In this document: positions 53,651 to 61,868 of the stretch, in pieces | Layout of the letters: every line of letters begins with the position of its first letter | Numbering within the stretch: position 1 is the first letter of the stretch | Source: Parvibaculaceae bacterium PLY_AMNH_Bact1 | GTDB lineage: Bacteria > Pseudomonadota > Alphaproteobacteria > Parvibaculales > Parvibaculaceae | Direction of reading: 5' to 3' | Length of the DNA: 64,000 bases | Assembly: GCA_032881465.1 (NCBI GenBank) | Contig: CP126168.1 | Location: forward strand, 186,001-250,000 | Notes under the pieces: model-generated | What the model saw: the letters and a program-made list of their open reading frames with translations, nothing else | Told to the model about the DNA's origin: nothing | The model's database searches: none | Translations under genes and position numbers: made by a program

Positions 53651-54705
53651 TAGGCACTCTCCCCAATGCGGACTGGATCAACATGCGTGCCCGGTGGGTT
53701 GGGTTTTGGATCAACCAGGATGTCGCCGTCTCTAAGCTGCAATCGATAGGTAGCGATTTTTTCGGTAAAGGGAGCGGGTGCACGCCCATCTTCAGGCCGG
53801 TACTGGAACCCGTGCCAGGGACAGGTGATACAACCATCGACAATGCGGCCTTCGCCTAAGGGACCGTTTTGATGAGCGCAGGCGTTGGATGTTGCAGACA
53901 GCTTCCCATCATATCGAAATATCGCGATGCGCTCGCCACCGGGCAGTGGCACCATGTGGCCATGCTCATCTTCAATTTCGTCTAACCGTGCGACATTGAT
54001 CCAGTCACCCTCAACAGTAGCAGCGGTGATCCGGTCCGCGTCTGTCTCGCGCTTTCCGGCCGCAATGTGGAGAGCCAACACGGTTGCAGAAAAGAAGACC
54101 ACGAGAATGGGGAAGATGGGGTCTGTAGCGCCCTGCATGTACCCAAAAAGCACATGCGCCACCAGGGAGGTGTAGCCCACATAAATGATCATATGGAGTG
54201 CCTTCCAGAACGGAGGCGTGAAGAACTTCAACCAGAAATCATGGCTTGTAACGGCGAGTACCAACAGGACGAACAGCGAGAATATACCGAAGGCTTCAAA
54301 GGGGAAGCCAAGAAACTGCCCATAGTCGACATTGCTGGTGAGAAGGGCGACATATCGGTCAGTCGGCGAGAAGACATAATACCAATCAATGACATAGCTT
54401 GCATGGGTCAGCGCGACGGCGAAAGTGAGGACGCCCAGGTGTCGGCGATTATAGAGCAGCGGCAGAAACCGCCTGTCGAGTCGGGCCAGCGGACCAATGC
54501 ATAGGATGAGCGAGAGCAGTATGAACGCGCAGGTGCCAAACGCACGCATGCGCAGAATGGGATAGTTCACCTGTTCCGAGCGCTCAATCTCCATGGGCGC
54601 GTATTTGAGGAACAGAACGATGTAAAGCGCGATGCCTGCAAGTGCGACGAGATCATAAACATACTTGTTGGGGTTCCACTGGACTGGCGTGTATTTGACG
54701 CTCAT
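53650..54705 (-). CDS. Ferric-reductase-like haem b membrane protein fused to a Rieske domain
   Basis: A 351-residue fusion. The first about 215 residues hold roughly six helices with histidines at 89/101 and 171/184, a spacing of 12-13 as in bis-His haem b sites of ferric reductase/MsrQ proteins. The C-terminal 120 residues are a Rieske 2Fe-2S domain: Cys276-Ala-His278 and Cys295-Pro-Trp-His298. Electrons could pass between the soluble cluster and membrane haems; donor and acceptor are unknown. No FAD or NAD domain is present. Translationally coupled with both neighbours by overlapping stop/start codons. Confidence 0.85.
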   Translation of the reverse strand: MSVKYTPVQWNPNKYVYDLVALAGIALYIVLFLKYAPMEIERSEQVNYPILRMRAFGTCAFILLSLILCIGPLARLDRRFLPLLYNRRHLGVLTFAVALTHASYVIDWYYVFSPTDRYVALLTSNVDYGQFLGFPFEAFGIFSLFVLLVLAVTSHDFWLKFFTPPFWKALHMIIYVGYTSLVAHVLFGYMQGATDPIFPILVVFFSATVLALHIAAGKRETDADRITAATVEGDWINVARLDEIEDEHGHMVPLPGGERIAIFRYDGKLSATSNACAHQNGPLGEGRIVDGCITCPWHGFQYRPEDGRAPAPFTEKIATYRLQLRDGDILVDPKPNPPGTHVDPVRIGESA

Positions 54706-54866
54706 CGTGTCCCCTCCTGGCTGGTGGCAGGCGGGGAGAGCTGGACCGGCGCGTGGTCAGCACTTTGCTGAGTGTGAATGACGCCTGCGATAGCAAAAAG
54801 CAACGGCAGGATGAGGGCCAGTCCGCGCCAGATCGCAAAATGGGCAGTTCTGTGTCGTCTTTTCAC
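54702..54866 (-). CDS. 54-residue membrane peptide, Rieske/haem b operon
   Basis: A short frame from GTG (54866-54864) to TGA overlapping the ATG of the Rieske fusion gene (ATGA). The product has a basic N-terminus (KRRHRTAHFAIWR), one hydrophobic helix (LALILPLLFAIAGVI) and a proline-rich end. AGGGG stands about seven bases before the GTG. The tight spacing (9 bp from the upstream gene, 4-base overlap downstream) supports it as a real gene. Function unknown; a small subunit or assembly factor is inferred. Confidence 0.6.
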   Translation of the reverse strand: MKRRHRTAHFAIWRGLALILPLLFAIAGVIHTQQSADHAPVQLSPPATSQEGTR

Positions 54867-54875
54867 GGGCAGCCC

Positions 54876-55088
54876 CTAGCTTGCTTTAAGTTCAAGGCGG
54901 ACCCAGCGCAAAACGACCAAAGGCCAAAGGCTGACAATGGCTGGGATAAGCAAAGGACGAAACAGATAGGCACCGCGGGCGTCTTCATCGATCCGGTCTA
55001 CGCCGATCAGAAGAAACAAGGCAGCAACCCCGACACCCACAAGGGCGTACATGCGCAATGCAGCCAGCGTCACTTCAGCAAAATCCAT
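54876..55088 (-). CDS. Small membrane protein, first gene of the Rieske/haem b operon
   Basis: A 70-residue protein with two hydrophobic helices (about residues 10-30 and 43-62). It is not assigned to a family. It starts the five-gene unit in which all junctions are 9 bp or less or overlap. ATG is used; a GGGGGG run lies just upstream. Divergent from a secreted esterase gene. Confidence 0.7.
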   Translation of the reverse strand: MDFAEVTLAALRMYALVGVGVAALFLLIGVDRIDEDARGAYLFRPLLIPAIVSLWPLVVLRWVRLELKAS

Positions 55089-55272
55089 ATTCCCCCCAGA
55101 TATTGACCTACGACATCAGCTCGTAGAGTTTTAAAGACTATTGAGTCTTGCTTCCTATGTGCAATACACAAGTGCAACATTGTGATCAGTTTCGCTCTCA
55201 ATTTCGTCATGTGTTCGTGAACGGAATTTCCGCTACTCATTTCACAGTCGAGAGTTTTGTCTTGAGGGTCAG

Positions 55273-56106
55273 GTGTCCCGTTTTTTTTCTATCAATCTGC
55301 TCATAGTTTGTGCACTTGCAAGTTTCCTTGCGCAGCCCGCTTCGGCGTGTGGAACGAGCCAAAGAGATTGTGTCATAGGATCAGGTGACTATCGGATCTA
55401 CCTGCCCGAAAATTTGGCTGGTGAGCCGCCTGCCGGAGCCGTCCTCTTTTTCCATGGGTGGAAGGGGTCGTCCCAGGGGGTCATGCGCAACGCAAGCATG
55501 CGGGCAATGAGTGATCGCCTCAACATCGCACTCATCGCCGCAAACGGTCTTCGCGGTGGTTGGTCATTTCCAGGAGCACCAGCAAGAACCAGAAACGAAC
55601 TCGAGTATGTGGAAGAGGTATTGGAAGATGTGCAGGTGCGGTTCAACGTACCTAAATCCAGAATTCTGGCGTCTGGCTTTTCGCTAGGCGCTTCGATGGT
55701 CTGGAGTCTGTCATGTTATATGGGTGACAAGTTCGCAGGTTTTGCACCTGTGGCGGGAACGTTCTGGAATCCGCTTCCAGAAACCTGTCCAAGTGGCCCG
55801 CCCAACCTCATACATTATCACGGGCGAAAAGACGGTACTTTTCCCTTGGCAGGGCGTGCGATTGCTGGCGGTCTCTATCATCAGGGAAATACACATGAGA
55901 GTTTTGATCTCTGGCACTCTCAGGGTCAATGTGAGACAGAAGAACCGCTGATCACTGAATCCGGGATCTTTCAGTGTGAACGTAGATCTGGATGCGGGAG
56001 CAGCGTTTTGGAACTTTGCCTCCATGAGGGGGGGCATGTTTATCGCGCTGCGTGGATTGAACGCAGCTGGGGCATTCTGTCCGACCTCAAGGGTTGGGAG
56101 CATTAG
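55273..56106 (+). CDS. Secreted PHB-depolymerase/feruloyl-esterase-like hydrolase
   Basis: A 277-residue alpha/beta hydrolase of the LpqC/PhbZ-like type with a signal peptide (NLLIVCALASFLAQPASAC). The oxyanion region is LFFHGWKGSSQG, the nucleophile is in ASGFSLGASM (GxSxG), the acid in YHGRKDGTFP and the histidine in HEGGHVYRAAW. Multiple cysteines suggest disulfides. Substrate could be a polyester or a phenolic ester. GTG start with GAGGG upstream. It overlaps the upstream end of the CoA-transferase frame slightly. Confidence 0.85.
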   Translation: MSRFFSINLLIVCALASFLAQPASACGTSQRDCVIGSGDYRIYLPENLAGEPPAGAVLFFHGWKGSSQGVMRNASMRAMSDRLNIALIAANGLRGGWSFPGAPARTRNELEYVEEVLEDVQVRFNVPKSRILASGFSLGASMVWSLSCYMGDKFAGFAPVAGTFWNPLPETCPSGPPNLIHYHGRKDGTFPLAGRAIAGGLYHQGNTHESFDLWHSQGQCETEEPLITESGIFQCERRSGCGSSVLELCLHEGGHVYRAAWIERSWGILSDLKGWEH

Positions 56107-56129
56107 GCTCAGGCCGTAGAGAAAGCAGC

Positions 56130-57404
56130 ATGAAGACTGACGAGCAGACGCAAAATGGAGGTGGCCCCCTCTCTGGCCTGACAGTGCTGGACCTGTCCCG
56201 GATCCTTGCTGGTCCAACGGCGACGCAATTGCTGGGCGACCTGGGTGCGGAGATCATAAAGATCGAGCGGCCTGGCAAAGGGGATGACACCCGCGCATGG
56301 GGGCCACCATTCCTTCAAGACGCAGAAGGTAATGACACGGAAGAAAGTGCTTACTATTTGTCCTCAAACCGCAACAAGAAATCGGTCGCCATCAATTTGG
56401 CAAATGAGGAGGGACGGGAGCTCATTCGTCAATTGGCGGACAGCGCAGACATTCTGGTTGAAAACTTCAAGGTGGGGGATCTCGCGCGCCATGGGCTGGA
56501 CTACAAGTCTCTCTCTCAGAGAAACGCTCGCCTGATCTACTGTTCTATTTCAGGTTTTGGGCAAACCGGCCCCTACGCCCCACGAGCGGGATATGATTTT
56601 CTCATTCAGGGCATGGGTGGGATTATGAGTATCACCGGTGACCCCGTGGATCAGGCGAACAGCACTGGGCCGATGAAGGTTGGGGTTGGAATTGCAGATG
56701 TCATGTGCGGCATGTATGCGACGGTCGGAATTCTGGCGGCACTGGAAGCGCGCCACAAGACCGGCACCGGTCAGCATATAGACATCTCGCTTCTGGACAC
56801 TCAGGTGGCCTGGCTGGTCAATCAGGGTGCCTCTTATCTTGTCTCAGGAGAAACCCCGGTCCCTTTAGGGAATGGACATCCGACCATTGTGCCTTATGAG
56901 ACTTTCCCCGGTTCTGACAAGGCCTTCATCCTTGCCGTTGGAAACGATGGCCAGTTTTCGAAGTTCTGCGCGGTGGCAGGTGCTGAGCACCTGTCTTCAG
57001 ATAAGCGATTTGCCAGGAATGTTGATCGTGTGCGGAACCGTGATGTGTTGGTTCCTTTGTTGCAGGGGCTAACTCGAAAAAAATCAGCATCAGAATGGAT
57101 TGAGCTATTGGAAAGTGCAGGGGTTCCTTGCGGGCCGATTAACACCATTCCGGAGGCTTTTGCGGATCCCCAAATTCAACACAGAGAAATGAAAGTCGAG
57201 ATGCCGCATCCAACCTCAGGCAGTGGATCTGTTTCGCTCATTGGCAATCCACTCAAGCTGAGTAAGACACCCGTTCAGTACGACCGCCCGCCCCCAATCC
57301 GCGGTGCAGACACGAAGACTGTTCTGGCAAGCAAGCTCCATCTCTCTGAAGAAGAGATCGCTGAACTCGCGGCGGCCGGCGTAGTAGAGGACAAGAAGAT
57401 ATGA
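56130..57404 (+). CDS. CaiB/BaiF family CoA-transferase
   Basis: A 424-residue class III CoA-transferase with the opening LSGLTVLDLSRILAGPTATQ, IKIERPGKGDDTRAWGPP, the catalytic aspartate in GYDFLIQGMGG and GTGQHIDISLLDTQVAWL. Members move CoA between a carboxylic acid and an acyl-CoA; the pair is not readable here. The ATG at 56130 is preferred to an in-frame ATG 36 bp earlier that lies inside the esterase gene. It overlaps the ThDP enzyme by four bases (ATGA), implying a two-step pathway. Confidence 0.9.
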   Translation: MKTDEQTQNGGGPLSGLTVLDLSRILAGPTATQLLGDLGAEIIKIERPGKGDDTRAWGPPFLQDAEGNDTEESAYYLSSNRNKKSVAINLANEEGRELIRQLADSADILVENFKVGDLARHGLDYKSLSQRNARLIYCSISGFGQTGPYAPRAGYDFLIQGMGGIMSITGDPVDQANSTGPMKVGVGIADVMCGMYATVGILAALEARHKTGTGQHIDISLLDTQVAWLVNQGASYLVSGETPVPLGNGHPTIVPYETFPGSDKAFILAVGNDGQFSKFCAVAGAEHLSSDKRFARNVDRVRNRDVLVPLLQGLTRKKSASEWIELLESAGVPCGPINTIPEAFADPQIQHREMKVEMPHPTSGSGSVSLIGNPLKLSKTPVQYDRPPPIRGADTKTVLASKLHLSEEEIAELAAAGVVEDKKI

Positions 57405-59005
57405 AAACCGGCGCGGAGATTATTGCAGATCACCTGCATGGGGCCGGGTGCCGGACGGCCTTCGGTATTCCGGGCGGCGAAGTTCTCGCACTGGTTGATG
57501 CTCTTAGCCAAAGTGGTATTCAGTTTGTCCTGACGAAACACGAAAATTCTGCAGGCTTCATGGCGGAGGGCGCATGGCATGCAACCGGTGCGCCAGGTAT
57601 TCTTGTCGCAACGCTGGGACCAGGCGTTGCAAATGCGGTGAATGTCGTTGCCAACGCTCATCAGGATAAAGTGCCCCTCATCTTCCTCACGGGGCGCGTT
57701 GATGCGACGGAAGCTGAAACCTATACCCACCAGGTCTTTGATCATCAGGCGCTGTTGCGGCCGATTGTAAAGGCGAGCTTTTGTGCAGCATCTGGGGCGG
57801 TGGGTGCCATGATCGAAAAAGCCCTTCTCGTTGCGACAGAGGGTCAGCCGGGCCCCGTTCATATTGACGTGCCGATTGGTGTTGCCGAAGGGGCAGTACC
57901 AGAAGCGGAGCGGGTTTTTTCAGCCTCACCAGCTCTCGGTGCGCCAAATGCTGCGGGGCTTGAGCAGGTTGTTGCAAGCCTAGAGAATGCGGAACGCCCA
58001 CTGGCGATTGCAGGCGTTGATGCGGTCAACGAAGAGGCGGGTACCGCCATTCAGGCATTTTGCGAGCGATATGGCGTTCCCCTCATTACAAGTTATAAGG
58101 GGAAGGGATTGATTGATGAGACCCATCCGCTGGTCATCGGTGGAGCGGGGCTGTCGCCCAAGGCTGACAAGGTGTTAATGCCGCTCATCAATAAGTCTGA
58201 TCTGATTTTTCTGCTTGGTTATGATCCAATTGAGATGCGCGTGGGCTGGCGAAACCCGTGGGGGCCAGAAAAACAGGTGGTGGAAATAACACCAGTCGTT
58301 AGGACCCATGGCATGCACCGGGTCACAGAGAGTTTCCTCTCCCCGTTATCGGATACGCTCTCCGCCTTGTTTGTAGCTAAGCCGCGAGATACATGGGCAG
58401 ACGGCGGGGCAGCAGAAGCGCGAACGGATCTCGCGAACGCGTTCGCAACCGCGGTTGAGAGTTTTTCTCCCGGTCGTGTCTACGACGCACTGCGCAAAGT
58501 GCTGCCAGCAACCACTGTGATGACGACGGATAGTGGCGCGCATCGCATTTTGCTCTCACAAAAATGGACAACCCATGCGCCTCGTACGCTCTTGCAATCC
58601 TCAGCGCTCTGTACAATGGGCTGCGCTGTGCCGATTGCAGCAGGCTACAAGCTCTGTGCTCCTGAGGTGCCGGTGGCAACTGTGTTGGGTGACGCAGGCC
58701 TTGAAATGATCTTGGGCGAACTCGCCACCATTCGCGACTTGAATCTCCCCCTCATCATCACCGTAATGGTCGACGAAAGCCTTGGACTCATTGAGATGAA
58801 ACAACGGGCAATGGGCCGCTCGAATGTAGGGGTGGATTTTGACGGTACTGACTTTCCGGCAGTTGCAGAGGCCATGGGAGGCAAAGGCTTTTGGATTGAT
58901 GATGTTGAATCCTTGGAGAGAGAAGCGAAAGCGGCTTTAAGCCGAGACAGCTTCACGCTGCTAGCTTGTCGTATTGGTCGCCGCGCGTATGATGGCGCTT
59001 TTTAG
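57401..59005 (+). CDS. Acetolactate synthase-like ThDP-dependent enzyme
   Basis: A 534-residue thiamine-diphosphate enzyme with the three-domain ALS/POX fold. The catalytic glutamate is in LTKHENSAGFMAEG, the central domain spans about 185-330, and the ThDP-Mg motif begins GDAGLEMILGELATIRDLNL. A role as oxalyl-CoA decarboxylase or 2-hydroxyacyl-CoA lyase would suit the coupled CoA-transferase, but key signatures could not be checked and a 2-oxoacid decarboxylase is equally possible. Confidence 0.85.
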   Translation: MKTGAEIIADHLHGAGCRTAFGIPGGEVLALVDALSQSGIQFVLTKHENSAGFMAEGAWHATGAPGILVATLGPGVANAVNVVANAHQDKVPLIFLTGRVDATEAETYTHQVFDHQALLRPIVKASFCAASGAVGAMIEKALLVATEGQPGPVHIDVPIGVAEGAVPEAERVFSASPALGAPNAAGLEQVVASLENAERPLAIAGVDAVNEEAGTAIQAFCERYGVPLITSYKGKGLIDETHPLVIGGAGLSPKADKVLMPLINKSDLIFLLGYDPIEMRVGWRNPWGPEKQVVEITPVVRTHGMHRVTESFLSPLSDTLSALFVAKPRDTWADGGAAEARTDLANAFATAVESFSPGRVYDALRKVLPATTVMTTDSGAHRILLSQKWTTHAPRTLLQSSALCTMGCAVPIAAGYKLCAPEVPVATVLGDAGLEMILGELATIRDLNLPLIITVMVDESLGLIEMKQRAMGRSNVGVDFDGTDFPAVAEAMGGKGFWIDDVESLEREAKAALSRDSFTLLACRIGRRAYDGAF

Positions 59006-59197
59006 GCAGGCGTCGCCCATTTAGGAGGCATTTCCCAGCGCGGTGATCACAAATCTGTGTACGGTTGATGATCAAAAACGTGTCGCTCATCGCGCACTCT
59101 CAAATGCAAGTGAACAACGGCTGAAGTGTGTGGAAATCAACTTCTGATTGGTGCTACGGCTAGTACTGGGTACGCGGCATTAAATTGAGAGTGATCA

Positions 59198-60583
59198 ATG
59201 ACATACACAGACGCATTCGGATCAGATGTAACACTGGATAAGAAGTCTACGCTTGATCATTGGAATAGGGTATCCCGCGCATTCCTCTCCCATTCGTCTG
59301 CCACACCCAATCATCTGGCGTCTGTTCTCGAAGAAGCCCCGACCTTTGCTCTTGCTCACGCGTTTCAAGGCATCTCCTATCTGACACTGGGTCGCAAAGA
59401 GCTGATTGAGAATGCGCGCATGGGCCTGGCAAACGCGAAGCAGGCCGTGGCGACTGTCGGCTGCACCAAAAGAGAAGGGCAATACATTGAAGCGTTGGAG
59501 ACTTGGCTTGCAGGCCATCCCGTTCAGGCTGCTGCTGTCATGGACGATGTGTTGGCGGAAACGCCAGGCGATGCGATGGCCTTGAAACTTGGTCACGCCA
59601 TTCGCTTTATTCTGGGTGACGCAAAAGGCATGCGGCGATCCCTTGAAGCGGTTTTACCGGTATACGACAATGCGCATCCCGCCACGGGGTATGTACTGGG
59701 GTGTCACGCCTTTTCAGCAGAAGAGACTGGTGATTACGAGCTTGCGGAAGCCCAGGGTCGAAAAGGCTTGGAAATGGCGCCAGATGACGCCTGGGGGCTC
59801 CATGCGATTGCGCACGTTTTTGACATGACTGGTCAACCCATGGCGGGTGCAGGATGGTTAGGCGGTCAGACAGAGCGATGGGCTCACTGCAACAATTTCG
59901 GATTCCATGTCTGGTGGCATCTCGCGCTCTTTTTGCTCGCAATCGGCGCAACAGACGAAGTGCTTGACCTTTACGATCAGAAATTCCGCGCAGAGCATAC
60001 CGATGACTATCGCGATATTTCAAACGCGGCGTCAATGTTGGTCCGCCTGGAGATTGAAGGCGTCTCGGTTGGAAACCGCTGGGAAGAGCTTACGGGTCTT
60101 TGTGAAAAGCGCACACAAGACGGTTGTGTTGTCTTTGCCGACCTGCACTACATCATGCCGCTCGCGCGCCTGGGTCGGCGAGAGGCGGCTGACGCACTGA
60201 TTGAGACGCTGACAAAGAACGCGACAAGTATGTCAGGTCACATGAGTTCTGTTGCTCGGACATCGGGCGTACCTGCAGCGCGGGGTATTCTCGCTTACTA
60301 TCGAGGAAACTACCGCGAGGCCTACAGAGATTTGGCCGCAGCACGTCCCTCCATGCAGAGCGTGGGCGGCAGCCATGCGCAAAGGGATGTCTTTGAACGG
60401 CTGACGGTAGATGCCGCGACGCGTGCGGGTCTTTTGGACGATGCAATCGCCATTCTTCAGGATCGGGAAAAGAACCGAGGTGCCCCTGATGCGTTTTCGA
60501 CCGCGCGCCTAAAATCATCCAAGGCAGAAGCTGTAGATGAAGAGCCTCTGGTAGTGGGCGTTTCAGCTCCCCTCCTTGCCTAA
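59198..60583 (+). CDS. Tetratricopeptide-repeat protein of the TTC38 type (paralogue)
   Basis: A 461-residue helical protein with the same architecture as the 35870-37147 product: early VLEEAPTFALAHAFQGISYL, mid-protein HAIAHVFDMTGQPMAGAGWL and NNFGFHVWWHLALFLLAIGA, late GGSHAQRDVFERLTVDAATR. Family function is unknown. Separate transcription unit, 192 bp after the ThDP gene. Confidence 0.85.
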   Translation: MTYTDAFGSDVTLDKKSTLDHWNRVSRAFLSHSSATPNHLASVLEEAPTFALAHAFQGISYLTLGRKELIENARMGLANAKQAVATVGCTKREGQYIEALETWLAGHPVQAAAVMDDVLAETPGDAMALKLGHAIRFILGDAKGMRRSLEAVLPVYDNAHPATGYVLGCHAFSAEETGDYELAEAQGRKGLEMAPDDAWGLHAIAHVFDMTGQPMAGAGWLGGQTERWAHCNNFGFHVWWHLALFLLAIGATDEVLDLYDQKFRAEHTDDYRDISNAASMLVRLEIEGVSVGNRWEELTGLCEKRTQDGCVVFADLHYIMPLARLGRREAADALIETLTKNATSMSGHMSSVARTSGVPAARGILAYYRGNYREAYRDLAAARPSMQSVGGSHAQRDVFERLTVDAATRAGLLDDAIAILQDREKNRGAPDAFSTARLKSSKAEAVDEEPLVVGVSAPLLA

Positions 60584-60647
60584 AATTCGCCACTAGCCTT
60601 GGGCAATTGTACCCGGTGGGACGGTATGTATGGCCCTAAAAATGGTA

Positions 60648-60684
60648 TTAAGCGGCTCTCTAAAAGGGTATGAGGACCGCTTAA
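60648..60684. promoter_or_regulatory. 8-bp inverted repeat upstream of opgC
   Basis: TTAAGCGG (60648-60655) and CCGCTTAA (60677-60684) are exact reverse complements separated by 21 bp, ending 10 bp before the first opgC start. Possible operator or leader hairpin. Confidence 0.35.
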
Positions 60685-60694
60685 GTGGTTCGAC

Positions 60695-61855
60695 ATGGGG
60701 ATTTTTTACGTGACAGTAATTCAGAAGCGGCCAAGAGACCCTCGTCTCGACTTCTTTCGTGGGCTCGGAATGTTCATCATTTTCATTGCGCATGTTCCTG
60801 GCAACTCCTGGACGCTGTGGATACCGGCGCGCTTTGGTTTTTCTGACGCCACGGAGATATTTGTCTTCTGTTCCGGCATGGCCTCTGCCATTGCTTTCGG
60901 TCGCGTGTTCAACGAACATTCCTGGTCCATGGGGACCGCCCGCATTCTCTATCGGATTTGGCAGGTCTATTGGTCCCACATCGCTGTATTCCTGACCATC
61001 GCCGCCATGTTGGTGACCATTGATCATCTGGGTGGATTTGACGGTCTCTATGTCCGAAAGCTCAATCTGCAACATTTCTTTGCGCGACCAGCAGAGAACC
61101 TGGTGGGGTATCTAACGCTAACTTATGTGCCAAACCTGTTTGATATCTTGCCCATGTATTTGGGCATTCTGGCGCTGGTGCCGCTTGTCATGGCGTTGGG
61201 CATGCGCCACCCGGCTCTAGCCGGCCTTTTTGTCGGCGGTCTCTGGCTGGCTGCGAATTTTCATCTTTTGAACCTGCCTGCAGAGCCCTGGTCTGATCGC
61301 ACCTGGTTCTTCAATCCTTTTGCGTGGCAGCTCATTTTTTTTACTGGGTTTGCGTTTGGGTTGCGCTGGTTACCAGCACCACCTGTGAACAAGACGCTTA
61401 TCATTCTTGCGGCGCTATTCGTCATCCTGACCATCCCCTTTGCTTGGTACCGCGCTTACAATGCGCTTCCATTCTTTGCGGAATGGAGAGGCGAGATTTC
61501 GTTCCTCATCAACAAGACCCGGTTCGGCTTTTTCCGCTATGTGCATTTCCTCTCTCTTGCCTATTTGGCATGGGTTGCAGCCGGAGAGGGCGGCAAGCGT
61601 CTGCAAGGTGGTGCCGTGTGGAACAGATTTGTCTTGATCGTTCAAAAGGTGGGGCAGCAATCGCTGGCAGTTTTCCTTGTAAGTCTGGTCGCTGCGCGTT
61701 TTGGGGGCTTTCTGCTCGATCAGATGGGGCGCAACTTTGGGTCCGCGGCACTGGTAAACCTTGGTGGTTTTGTGCTGCTGATTGCGATCGCCTATACGGT
61801 CGGATGGTTCAAGGGGCAACCTTGGAAGCTGGCACCAAAAGCAGCACAAACCTGA
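60695..61855 (+). CDS. opgC: OpgC-type membrane acyltransferase (glucan succinyltransferase)
   Basis: A 386-residue polytopic protein with about ten helices. The RDPRLDFFRGLGMFIIFIAH opening and the FSDATEIFVFCSGMASAIAF loop are hallmarks of OpgC, which decorates osmoregulated periplasmic glucans with succinyl groups. A GTG at 60710 with GGGGA upstream is an alternative start. Convergent with opgGH, the stops being 13 bp apart, which ties it to glucan modification. Confidence 0.88.
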   Translation: MGIFYVTVIQKRPRDPRLDFFRGLGMFIIFIAHVPGNSWTLWIPARFGFSDATEIFVFCSGMASAIAFGRVFNEHSWSMGTARILYRIWQVYWSHIAVFLTIAAMLVTIDHLGGFDGLYVRKLNLQHFFARPAENLVGYLTLTYVPNLFDILPMYLGILALVPLVMALGMRHPALAGLFVGGLWLAANFHLLNLPAEPWSDRTWFFNPFAWQLIFFTGFAFGLRWLPAPPVNKTLIILAALFVILTIPFAWYRAYNALPFFAEWRGEISFLINKTRFGFFRYVHFLSLAYLAWVAAGEGGKRLQGGAVWNRFVLIVQKVGQQSLAVFLVSLVAARFGGFLLDQMGRNFGSAALVNLGGFVLLIAIAYTVGWFKGQPWKLAPKAAQT

Positions 61856-61868
61856 TCGAAAGACTCAA

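Noticed and set aside
57401-59005. Firm call as oxalyl-CoA decarboxylase or acetolactate synthase
   Set aside because: Only general ThDP-fold motifs are visible, and substrate-specific residues cannot be checked without alignment.
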